Shown here one piece after another: positions 1 through 6,961 of a stretch of DNA of 9,616 nucleotides. A program made the position numbers and the translations under genes. How positions within the stretch are numbered: position 1 is the first letter of the stretch; the number at the start of each line of letters is the position of its first letter. Under the pieces are notes generated by a model. That model had not been told where the DNA came from and ran no database searches. It saw only the letters and a list, made by a program, of their open reading frames with translations. This DNA is from Hyphomonadaceae bacterium. GTDB lineage: Bacteria > Pseudomonadota > Alphaproteobacteria > Caulobacterales > Hyphomonadaceae. The stretch lies in contig JAUYSA010000286.1 of assembly GCA_030696545.1 (NCBI GenBank), positions 1 to 9,616 on the forward strand, read 5' to 3'.

Positions 1-1087
1 TGGAGTCGACGGCGTCCGAACCGGCGAGATTGTGCGCCGCATTTTCAACGTAGCGGATACGTTTCTCGTCCGGCAGGCCGGCGTAATAGAACCGCGAATT
101 GTCAGGCAGGAAAAACTGGTCGCCAGACGCGTTGACCAGGAATTTCGGGATCTTCAGCCGGTTGCGGTTGCGATAATTGTTAGGGTCCTCGATGCCCAGC
201 ACGGCCTGGTATTCTGGCGTGCCGATTTTGTGGGGGAACAGGCCGTGATTGACATAGTCCTCCAGTGAAGGTGCAAAGAAACCCAGCACCTCGAAATGGT
301 GTTTGGTGATCTCTTCGGAGTTCAGCGCGTCGATCACCATGGGCATGATGCCGATCACGCGCTCGTCCACGGCGCCTACCAGCCATGTCGTCCAGCCGCG
401 CTTGGATGCGCCGGCGACGACGAACTGGCTGATATCCACCTTGCCGCCAGCGTCGGATTTCATGAACTCCTGCGTGGCGTCCATCGCCTTCACGCCAGCC
501 TTCACCATGGCTAGCCGAACCAGCCATTCATCGTCCTTGGTCGTGAAGTGCTTGACGCGTGTGTAGCCGATAATGTCGTCTTCCCAACGCGGCGTGTCGT
601 TGGAGTCTGAGAAGCGCAGCGGCTGGTTGGGGACCATGCCGACTTCGGCAACGACTGAGCCTGTTTCCTTCGCGATGCGGATCGAGCGGTCCTGCGCTTT
701 GACCGGGGCCGGATCGGTATTGTCGCCTTGCCAGATGAAGAGCAGGGCCTTGTCGTGCTTCACCACATCGGGCTTCACGACGGTCATCCAGTGCGTCCAC
801 ACAGGGCGGTCAACCTCGGCTTCGGTGCGCCAGGTCTGCGACGTCATTTCGAGGACGTAGGTAGTCTGCCCATCGCCCGGATACGTGGCTTTCAGCTCCC
901 ACTTATAGGCGGGATCAGGCTTGGCGACGTAAGCGTCGAGTGCAGTTTTCTCGTCCGCCACGATCGAATAGTCGGCGGCCTCCACCGTGGGCACGGCAGG
1001 TTCAGGCGCTTTTGTGTCAGGGCTACAGGCGGCGAGGGCGAGCGCGCCGAAGCCCGCCAGTAGCGACCAACACATCGAACGCTTCAT
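1..1087 (-). CDS. PqaA-family (PhoPQ-activated pathogenicity-related) lipoprotein, partial
   Basis: The frame reads without a stop from an ATG at 1087 to the left edge of the window, giving about 362 residues with the C-terminus missing. It begins with a lipoprotein signal: MKRS, a hydrophobic stretch, then the lipobox LAAC with Cys at residue 21, so the protein is probably exported and membrane-anchored. The body matches the PqaA family (alpha/beta-hydrolase-like fold) in phrases such as LLFIWQGDN, WEDDIIGYTRVKHF and VVAGASKRGWTTW. Candidate catalytic residues are Ser228 in GASKRG, Asp323 in NASGDQFF and His352 in ENAAHNL. A good ribosome site, GGGAGAGG (1098-1091), precedes the ATG. The family is named after a PhoP/PhoQ-regulated Salmonella gene; its substrate is not established, and nothing here shows PhoP control or virulence. 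The gene lies downstream of the transporter on the same strand, but a strong terminator separates them, so it probably has its own promoter. Confidence 0.9.
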   Translation of the reverse strand, partial: MKRSMCWSLLAGFGALALAACSPDTKAPEPAVPTVEAADYSIVADEKTALDAYVAKPDPAYKWELKATYPGDGQTTYVLEMTSQTWRTEAEVDRPVWTHWMTVVKPDVVKHDKALLFIWQGDNTDPAPVKAQDRSIRIAKETGSVVAEVGMVPNQPLRFSDSNDTPRWEDDIIGYTRVKHFTTKDDEWLVRLAMVKAGVKAMDATQEFMKSDAGGKVDISQFVVAGASKRGWTTWLVGAVDERVIGIMPMVIDALNSEEITKHHFEVLGFFAPSLEDYVNHGLFPHKIGTPEYQAVLGIEDPNNYRNRNRLKIPKFLVNASGDQFFLPDNSRFYYAGLPDEKRIRYVENAAHNLAGSDAVDS

Positions 1088-1222
1088 ACGCCTCTCCCAT
1101 ATTGCCCAACGCCTGCCGCGCGCTTGTGGCTTTGTGCAACACTAGTTTTCTTCCCGTCAGCTCGCCAAGGGGTGACGCGCGGGTCGCCGCTACGGCGCCG
1201 TCAAATAAAGCGCACCAAAAGA

Positions 1223-1255
1223 AAAGCCCCGAAGCCGGATCGGCTTCGGGGCTTT
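1223..1255 (-). terminator. Rho-independent terminator of the MFS transporter gene
   Basis: This is a perfect 15-bp inverted repeat (1223-1237 and 1241-1255) with a 3-base loop (GAT). On the minus strand the stem is followed by a T-rich tract, CTTTTCTTTTGG. It starts about 23 bp beyond the transporter stop codon. On the plus strand only a short T run follows, so the minus direction is the natural one. Confidence 0.93.
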
Positions 1256-1277
1256 GCATTTACGACCGATACTGCGA

Positions 1278-2825
1278 TCAGGCCGCTGCAGACTTCCGCC
1301 GGCCCGCGCCTGCGAGAAGCACGGTGCCGAGAACGGTGGACAGTACAAGCAACGCCATTTGAAGCAGAGGCATGAGCTCGGTCGAGGTCATGCCTGCTAC
1401 GCCGCCGAAGTAGTAGCGGGCGCCAAGGCCGGCCACGCCCACGAGCAGCAGCAGAACGCCAACCGCGAAGCCGCCATCCGACACTGGCCCGCCAGCGTTT
1501 TCTTCGCGCTTGATGGCCAGAGCCTGCAGGGCAAGGAAGAACACGGCGACACCCAGGAACGGCGTCATCCAGAGCATCGCTTCACGCAGCCCCTCAGCGC
1601 CGGCGACTGCCGCGTCCATTCCTGCAGCAACCTTCTGACTTGAGAAGGCGGTCGACAGGATGCCAACAAGCGTCGGCCCGCCGCCAAGGCCGATGAAGTT
1701 GAGAACCATCAGCAGGATGGCGCTCGACATCGTCCTCTGTGACGGCTTCACCGAGTTGTTTATCAGGGCGATGCCTGGCGCCAGATAGAAGATGTTGAAC
1801 AACAGCGGCAGGATCAGCAGGCCGAGGGCCGTCGGCCAGTCCTGGGCCTGGGTGTAGAGATACCAGAATGGCGTTGCCGCCACCATCGCGATCAGTGGCG
1901 TCAGCGCGTACCAGACGCGTGAGCGCTTCGCCATGACGTCGACAATGAAGCCGGACGAAAGCGTGCCGATGCCGATGCCTACGCCGATCACGAGTGCGTA
2001 CCAGAGCGACAGCTCGTCCCGCGTCATTCCCAGGGTGCGCAGGAGGAAGGACGCGTTCCAGCCGAGTGCGGCATAGCCAACGAAGGCCGACAGGCCGCAA
2101 CCCATTGCCGTCCACAGCAGAGCTGGGCGGCTGATGAATTGCCAGAAGGTGGCGCCGAAGCTGGATCGCTCATGGGCGACGGCGGCAAGCTTGGCTGTAT
2201 CCATCGCGCCGCGCTTGGGTTCGCGGACGACGAACAGCATTAGCAACGCCGCAAGCACGCCGGCTACGCCGATCGCGATGAAGGCGGTGCGCCAGCCATA
2301 GGCCTTGTCAATCTGTGCGCCGAACGCGATCGCGGCAGCCTGGCCAAGCGGCACGCCCATGGAGAATAGCGCGAGCGCAAGGCCTCGTTTTTCGGCCGGA
2401 AAGTAATCCGAAATGATCGAATAGGAGGGCGGGGCGCCCGCCGCCTCGCCAACACCAACGCCCACGCGGGCGAGCAGCAGGGTCGTATAGTTGGTCGACA
2501 TGCCGCACAGCGCGGTGAAGCCAGACCAGAGCGTTGCCCCAACGAACAGGATGTTGCGGCGGCTGGTGCGGTCAGCAAGGAAGCCGACGATGACGCCGAG
2601 GACGGTGTAAACCAGCGCGAACCAGAAGCCGGTCATCCAGCCCATCTGTTCGTCGGTGAGCGGAACCGGAAAAGCCGGATCGTTCTTGATCGACTCGATC
2701 AGCACCGACATCAGCTGCCGGTCGAGGAAATTGAAGATGTAGATGAAGGCCAGCATGGCCAGCACGACCCAGGCATAAGGCGTCGTGCGTTGCGCGCCCG
2801 GGGGCGCTGCAGCGGTATCCGTCAT
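1278..2825 (-). CDS. Spinster-like MFS transporter
   Basis: This 515-residue membrane protein belongs to the major facilitator superfamily. The motif-A loop between helices 2 and 3 is clear (GFLADRTSRR, residues 81-90). FNFLDRQLMSVL (31-42) in helix 1 and RVGVGVGEAAGAPP (120-133) in helix 4 are typical of spinster-like and related anion/organic-solute carriers. A second motif-A-like loop (SGFIVDVMAKRSR) lies at 291-303. The usual 12 helices are followed by two further hydrophobic stretches, about 453-470 and 485-506, so 14 membrane segments are possible. The substrate cannot be read from sequence; eukaryotic spinster relatives carry lysolipids or sphingosine-1-phosphate, which is a family hint only. 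The start ATG at 2825 has a strong ribosome site, GGGAGGG (2840-2834), 8 bases upstream. It diverges from ettA and ends at its own terminator. Confidence 0.93.
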   Translation of the reverse strand: MTDTAAAPPGAQRTTPYAWVVLAMLAFIYIFNFLDRQLMSVLIESIKNDPAFPVPLTDEQMGWMTGFWFALVYTVLGVIVGFLADRTSRRNILFVGATLWSGFTALCGMSTNYTTLLLARVGVGVGEAAGAPPSYSIISDYFPAEKRGLALALFSMGVPLGQAAAIAFGAQIDKAYGWRTAFIAIGVAGVLAALLMLFVVREPKRGAMDTAKLAAVAHERSSFGATFWQFISRPALLWTAMGCGLSAFVGYAALGWNASFLLRTLGMTRDELSLWYALVIGVGIGIGTLSSGFIVDVMAKRSRVWYALTPLIAMVAATPFWYLYTQAQDWPTALGLLILPLLFNIFYLAPGIALINNSVKPSQRTMSSAILLMVLNFIGLGGGPTLVGILSTAFSSQKVAAGMDAAVAGAEGLREAMLWMTPFLGVAVFFLALQALAIKREENAGGPVSDGGFAVGVLLLLVGVAGLGARYYFGGVAGMTSTELMPLLQMALLVLSTVLGTVLLAGAGRRKSAAA

Positions 2826-2833
2826 TTATATAT

Positions 2834-2840
2834 CCCTCCC
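2834..2840 (-). promoter_or_regulatory. Ribosome binding site of the MFS transporter gene
   Basis: On the minus strand GGGAGGG stands 8 bases before the ATG at 2825 and fixes that start. The A/T-rich spacer (ATATATAA) should keep the site unpaired. Confidence 0.75.
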
Positions 2841-2966
2841 GGCGGGCCCCATTCAGAGCCCTCTCGATGCCGACAGTTTCCATATTGGCGGCGGATTGGC
2901 GAGTGGATTGTCGCCGCAGGGGAAAGCCGACCATGCCGCAAGTGCGAAAAGGTCGGGCCGGCGACC

Positions 2967-2995
2967 TTGATCTAATCCGCGCGCCAGAGCATCTA
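2967..2995 (+). promoter_or_regulatory. Weak candidate promoter for ettA
   Basis: TTGATC (2967-2972) and CATCTA (2990-2995) are spaced by 17 bp and lie about 35 bp before the ettA start. The -10 match is poor. The divergent 205-bp gap (2826-3030) must hold promoters for both genes, but I see no stronger pair on either strand. Confidence 0.25.
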
Positions 2996-3030
2996 AGCCC
3001 CGCACCTTCCCCGCCCGCAGGAACCCGCGA

Positions 3031-4695
3031 ATGCCCGCCTATCAATATGTTTATCACCTCGACGGCCTGACCAAGATCTATCCGGGCGGGAAGAAGGTGT
3101 TCGAGAACATCCGGCTGCATTTTTTGCCGGATGCAAAGATCGGCATCGTGGGCGTCAACGGCTCGGGTAAGTCGACGCTGCTGCGCATCATGGCGGGCGA
3201 GGACCACGAGATCATCGGCGAGGCTAAAGCTGCCGACGGCATCAGGATCGGCTACCTGCCGCAGGAGCCGAAGCTCGATCCGACCAAGAACGTGTTCGAG
3301 AACATCGCCGCCAAATGCCCCGAGAAGCAGATGGTCGATGCGTTCAACGCGATCTCGATGAAGCTTGGCGAGGAATACACCGACGAACTGATGGAGCAGA
3401 TGACCAAGCTCCAGGAAGAGATCGATGCGGCAAACGCCTGGGACATCGACGCCAAGATCGAGATGGCGATGGAAGCGCTGCGCTGCCCGCCGGGCGATGC
3501 AGACGTCACCAAGCTTTCGGGCGGCGAGATCCGGCGGACGGCGATCTGCGCGCTGCTGCTGTCCAAGCCCGACATGATCCTGATGGACGAACCGACCAAC
3601 CACCTCGACGCGGAATCGGTGGCTTGGCTTCAGAACTACCTCTCGAAATTCCCGGGGTGCGTGATCCTCGTGACCCACGATCGTTACTTCCTCGATCAGA
3701 TCACCACCTGGATTCTCGAGCTGGATCGCGGGCAGGGGATTCCCTACGAGGGCAACTATTCAGTCTGGCTGGAAAAGAAGGCCAAACGGATCGCGCAGGA
3801 GTCGCGCGAGGAAGCCGGCCGCCAGAAGTCGCTCAACCGCGAACTCGAATGGGTGCGTTCATCCGCCAAGGCCCGGCAGGCCAAGTCCAAAGCCCGCATG
3901 AACGCCTACGAGGAAAAAGCGGCGACGGCGGAGCGCGAGAAGATCACGACCGCGCAGATCCGCATCCCGCCGGGTCCGCGTCTGGGCTCTGTCGTCATCG
4001 ATGCGGAGCACCTCAACAAGGCGTTCGGCGAGAAGCTGCTGATCGAGGATCTCTCGTTCAGGCTGCCGCCTGGCGGCATTGTCGGCGTCATTGGTCCCAA
4101 CGGCGCGGGCAAGACCACGCTGTTCAAGATGATCACGGGCCGCGAACAGCCCGATGGCGGCACGTTCAAGGTCGGCGAGTCGGTTAAGCTCGGCTATATC
4201 GATCAATCGCGCGACACGCTGAACGACAAGAACACTGTCTGGCAGGAACTCTCCGGCGGCCTCGACATCATCGAAGTCGGTGGCATCGAACAGCCGAGCA
4301 GGGCGTATGTCGGCGCGTTCAACTTCACGGGTGCGGACCAGCAGAAGAAGGTCGGCCAGCTCTCAGGCGGTGAGCGCAACCGCGTCCACCTCGCCAAGAT
4401 GCTGAAGGAAGGCTCGAACCTGCTGCTGCTCGACGAACCGACCAACGATCTGGACGTCGAGACGCTTCAGGCGCTGGAAGCGGCGCTCGAGGATTTTCCG
4501 GGCTGCGCCGTTATCATCAGCCACGATCGCTGGTTCCTCGATCGCGTCGCCACGCACATTCTGGCGTTCGAGGGCGATAGCCATGTCGAATGGTTCGAAG
4601 GCGATTTCTCGTCCTACCTTGAAGACAAGAAACGCCGCCTCGGCGCTGACGCCGTGGAGCCCAAGCGCCCGACGTTCAAGAAGTTCGCGCGCTGA
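3031..4695 (+). CDS. ettA: Energy-dependent translational throttle protein EttA (ABC-F ATPase)
   Basis: This 554-residue cytoplasmic protein has two ABC ATPase domains and no membrane segment, the ABC-F plan. Its length is nearly that of E. coli EttA (555). Domain 1 has Walker A GVNGSGKST (41-49), signature LSGGE (162-166), Walker B ending in Glu187 and switch His216. Domain 2 has Walker A GPNGAGKTT (355-363), signature LSGGE (444-448), Walker B ending in Glu469 and His498. The 'arm' insert of EttA lies about 94-140, and the linker that contacts P-site tRNA about 245-320, including ELEWVRSSAKARQAKSKAR (271-289). IRIGYLPQEPKL (71-82) is typical of the subfamily. EttA binds the ribosomal E site and gates the first elongation step according to the ATP/ADP ratio. 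All key residues are present. The start is preceded by AGGA at 3019-3022. It is divergent from the transporter and ends 4 bp from the convergent next gene. Confidence 0.96.
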   Translation: MPAYQYVYHLDGLTKIYPGGKKVFENIRLHFLPDAKIGIVGVNGSGKSTLLRIMAGEDHEIIGEAKAADGIRIGYLPQEPKLDPTKNVFENIAAKCPEKQMVDAFNAISMKLGEEYTDELMEQMTKLQEEIDAANAWDIDAKIEMAMEALRCPPGDADVTKLSGGEIRRTAICALLLSKPDMILMDEPTNHLDAESVAWLQNYLSKFPGCVILVTHDRYFLDQITTWILELDRGQGIPYEGNYSVWLEKKAKRIAQESREEAGRQKSLNRELEWVRSSAKARQAKSKARMNAYEEKAATAEREKITTAQIRIPPGPRLGSVVIDAEHLNKAFGEKLLIEDLSFRLPPGGIVGVIGPNGAGKTTLFKMITGREQPDGGTFKVGESVKLGYIDQSRDTLNDKNTVWQELSGGLDIIEVGGIEQPSRAYVGAFNFTGADQQKKVGQLSGGERNRVHLAKMLKEGSNLLLLDEPTNDLDVETLQALEAALEDFPGCAVIISHDRWFLDRVATHILAFEGDSHVEWFEGDFSSYLEDKKRRLGADAVEPKRPTFKKFAR

Positions 4696-4699
4696 TCCT

Positions 4700-5680
4700 T
4701 CAGGCGGCGCGGATCTCGCCTGTGCCGTCGAGCGGAACGCCTTTCGGCCAGCTTTTCTCGACGCGCAGTTGCGAGACGCCGAGGGTTTCGGCCACGCGGC
4801 GGATCGTCGGCTTTTCGCCGCGCTCGATCAGGGCATCGCAGGCGCGGGCGATCTGTTGCGGCGTCAGCGGCTGATCCCAGCGCGCCTCTTCGATGTCGTG
4901 GACGCGGCCCATGTGCTGTTCGCGGAATGAGGCGACGCGCCGGGCGGCGGCTTTCATGGCGGCCGCGCGCTGTTCCTCAACCGTCTTGGGTTTGCGCTTG
5001 GTCTTGGGCGTGCGGGCCTTGGGAGCTTCCTGAGCTGTGTATTCAGCCGGCTGATCGCTGGTAGCGGGCGCTTCAGGCTCAGCCGCGATGGCCGTTGCTT
5101 CTTGCGGAGCGGCCTCGGGGGCCGTTTGAAGGGCGGCTTGAGGCTTGAAAAGGTCAGCGCGGGGAATGCCGGCGCGGGCTATTTCGGCGGCTTCCTGGCG
5201 GCGAACGGCCTGCCGGGCGGCGAAATCTTCGGCATCCATGGTTTTGCGGCCTTCGACGATCCACGCCATGGCGGGCTTTGCGAAAGCGAAGATGTAAAAC
5301 ACGGCATCGACTGTCACCACGGGAGGAAGTCTTGCGCCCTCCGGGGCGTTGATCGTCACAATTTCCCAACCGAGATGGACGCCGACATTGGTGGCGAACA
5401 CGAAGCCGATGCAGCAGGCGAGGGCGGGGACGAGCACGGCCCATTCGACCTGCTGGCCATTGGGCTTGCGGTGCTTGATCGCCTGGAGAGCGCCAGCGGC
5501 TGAACAGTTAACGAGGCCGATGCCGAAGGCCATCATGCCCGCGAAGGCAATGATGCACAGCCAGCCGATATCGAGCTGCGGCCAGAACATGCCGAGCACG
5601 CCGCCCGTTGCGAGCACGGCGCCGGAAAGGGTCAAGCCCCACGCGAAGATCGAAGACCAAGTGTACTCACGCTGTATCAT
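4700..5680 (-). CDS. Membrane protein with C-terminal helix-turn-helix-like segment, function unknown
   Basis: I do not recognise this protein as a named family. Numbered from the ATG at 5680 it has 326 residues. A GTG at 5722 would add 14 residues (MFTTHEHSGGILRL); neither start has a convincing ribosome site, and I prefer the ATG. Four hydrophobic helices lie at about 8-32, 36-58, 80-98 and 122-142. A charged, helical stretch rich in Glu, Arg and Ala follows (146-171), then a low-complexity Ala/Pro/Glu linker (181-221) and a strongly basic patch, KARTPKTKRKPKT (222-234). The C-terminal part contains ACDALIERGEKPTIRRVAET followed by LGVSQLRVEKSWP (280-312), which resembles a helix-turn-helix of the KfrA N-terminal type (long helix, G-x-x-PT, VA-x-x-LGVS). 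This suggests a membrane-anchored nucleic-acid-binding protein, which is inference. It is convergent with ettA, only 4 bp between stops. Confidence 0.72.
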   Translation of the reverse strand: MIQREYTWSSIFAWGLTLSGAVLATGGVLGMFWPQLDIGWLCIIAFAGMMAFGIGLVNCSAAGALQAIKHRKPNGQQVEWAVLVPALACCIGFVFATNVGVHLGWEIVTINAPEGARLPPVVTVDAVFYIFAFAKPAMAWIVEGRKTMDAEDFAARQAVRRQEAAEIARAGIPRADLFKPQAALQTAPEAAPQEATAIAAEPEAPATSDQPAEYTAQEAPKARTPKTKRKPKTVEEQRAAAMKAAARRVASFREQHMGRVHDIEEARWDQPLTPQQIARACDALIERGEKPTIRRVAETLGVSQLRVEKSWPKGVPLDGTGEIRAA

Positions 5681-5951
5681 GAGCCTGAGAATGCCGCCGC
5701 TGTGTTCATGAGTCGTGAACACCGATTTCTGCCGAGTGAATCAACGACTTCGGTAGCCGGCGCGCGTGCGCAGTTCGTAAAAAATCAAACATCTGCGCTT
5801 CGAGGCCTGCAGACTTTTCCCATCGGAATTTTCTGCCGGTCGCGGGATTCAGGAACGATGAGCCGATGCAACGACCTGTTGGGGCGCATTCCCGATCGTT
5901 CAGGGACTGGCGTTCGAGCGCAGGTTTGGCATGGTCCGCCGCAGGTAGTGC

Positions 5952-5956
5952 GAGGG
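5952..5956 (+). promoter_or_regulatory. Ribosome binding site deciding the SDR start
   Basis: GAGGG (5952-5956), 5 bases before the ATG at 5962, supports this start. An in-frame ATG at 5866 would add 32 residues that do not look like SDR sequence and lacks such a site. Confidence 0.7.
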
Positions 5957-5961
5957 TGAGC

Positions 5962-6756
5962 ATGGACGTTTCGGGCAAGGTCGTCATCGTTACGGGCGGG
6001 GCGAGTGGCATCGGCAAGGCGCTGGTCGAGCGCTTCCACCGGGAAGGCGCCAAAGCCGTGATTGTCGCGGACATGAATGGCCCCGGCGCAGAGGCTGTGG
6101 CGAAATCGGTTGGCGGCATCGCCTTGCAGGCAGATGTGACGAAGGAAGCCGACGTGCAGCGCATTGTGCGGACTGCAGAAGACGGGTTCGGTCGTATCGA
6201 CCTGTTCTGCTCGAACGCGGGAATTTCGCGGTCTGATCCGGATATCGACAATCCCGGGTCCCCCCCGGATGGGGCGTGGGAGCTGGCGTGGGGGGTCAAT
6301 GTGATGGCCCACGTCTATGCCGCGCGGGCGGCCCTGCCGGGAATGATCGAGCGGAAATCAGGCTGGTTCCTCAATACGGTTTCGGCGGCGGGGCTACTCT
6401 CCCAGATCGGGTCGGCGGTCTATTCCACGACGAAGCACGCGGCGATCGGGTTCGGCGAACACCTCGCGATTGCGACGAAGGAGAACGGAATTGGTGTCTC
6501 GCTTCTCTGTCCGCAAGCGGTGGACACGCCGATGTTGGGCGGCGCTGCGGGATCGCAGAATGTCGATGGCGTGCTGTCGCCGGATGATGTTGCTGGCGCT
6601 GTCGTCGCGGGTCTGGCTGCGGAAACATTCCTGATCCTGCCGCACGAGCAGGTGGTGACTTACATGCAGCGGAAGACCGGAGACTATGACCGCTGGATTC
6701 GCGGCATGGTGCGGTTGCGCCGGGGCGTGATCGATGGCGCGAAGGGCGGGCGCTAA
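5962..6756 (+). CDS. Short-chain dehydrogenase/reductase (classical SDR)
   Basis: This 264-residue cytoplasmic oxidoreductase has a Rossmann fold. It shows the dinucleotide motif TGGASGIG (11-18), an acidic Asp37 at the end of strand 2 (VIVADMN) that favours NAD(H) over NADP(H), DVT at 58-60, and SNAGIS with NAG at 85-87. The catalytic set is complete: Asn113, Ser141, Tyr154 and Lys158 (YSTTK). The CPQAVDTPML segment (183-192) is the usual post-catalytic loop. Length is normal for a classical SDR. The substrate cannot be predicted, and no neighbouring gene gives a pathway. It diverges from the membrane/HTH-like gene across a 239-281-bp gap (5681 or 5723 to 5961) in which I see no clear promoter or operator. 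It stands alone, with its stop codon inside its own terminator. Confidence 0.92.
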   Translation: MDVSGKVVIVTGGASGIGKALVERFHREGAKAVIVADMNGPGAEAVAKSVGGIALQADVTKEADVQRIVRTAEDGFGRIDLFCSNAGISRSDPDIDNPGSPPDGAWELAWGVNVMAHVYAARAALPGMIERKSGWFLNTVSAAGLLSQIGSAVYSTTKHAAIGFGEHLAIATKENGIGVSLLCPQAVDTPMLGGAAGSQNVDGVLSPDDVAGAVVAGLAAETFLILPHEQVVTYMQRKTGDYDRWIRGMVRLRRGVIDGAKGGR

Positions 6757-6786
6757 AGCGCGCCACGCGCTTTAGCTTTCTTGTTT
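6752..6786 (+). terminator. Rho-independent terminator overlapping the SDR stop codon
   Basis: An 11-bp perfect stem (6752-6762 and 6766-6776, loop CCA) is followed by the T-rich tract TTTCTTGTTT. The TAA stop (6754-6756) lies within the left arm. Confidence 0.85.
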
Positions 6787-6951
6787 GGGAGTCGGATTCA
6801 CCCCCTCGGTGGAACGCCGCAGGCGATTCCACCTCGGACGATCCGGCTCCAGATAGCCGAAACCCCTCACCCGGGGAGGGATGAGGGGCTTCGAGCCGGC
6901 CAGACGTGGGGCGTCTTTGCGTGCCGGCGTGCCCTCTCCGATGTGGAGAGG
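6787..6951. repeat. Cluster of intergenic hairpin-forming repeats
   Basis: No gene is seen between the SDR terminator and the TonB-like gene. The stretch is built of inverted repeats: 6808-6833 (GGTGGAA/TTCCACC plus CGCC/GGCG with one bulge); CCGGCTC at 6843-6849 with GAGCCGG at 6893-6899, enclosing CCCCTCA at 6863-6869 with TGAGGGG at 6882-6888; AGACG/CGTCT at 6902-6916; and CCTCTCC/GGAGAGG at 6933-6951. Outer arms CGGAT (6793-6797) and ATCCG (6841-6845) may enclose the first hairpin. None has a good T tract, so they are not clear terminators, though they could end or protect the transcript of the TonB-like gene. They look like dispersed intergenic elements, but copy number cannot be judged from one window. 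Confidence 0.6.
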
Positions 6952-6961
6952 ACTTCATCTG

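Noticed and set aside
1199..1204. TTGACG on the minus strand as the -35 box of the pqaA-like gene
   Set aside because: The bases 16-18 bp downstream are all G/C, so there is no acceptable -10 box.
2572..3678. Minus-strand open frame of 368 residues across the transporter/ettA divergent region
   Set aside because: It covers parts of two convincing genes and the intergenic gap in another frame, with no recognisable domain; high G+C DNA commonly gives such frames.
3315..4187. Plus-strand frame of 290 residues inside ettA
   Set aside because: Out-of-frame reading of ettA, very rich in Arg/Asp/Gly, no motif.
5866..5961. Upstream ATG extension of the SDR gene
   Set aside because: The extra 32 residues precede the normal SDR N-terminus (DVSGKVVIVTGG), and the ATG at 5962 has a proper ribosome site.
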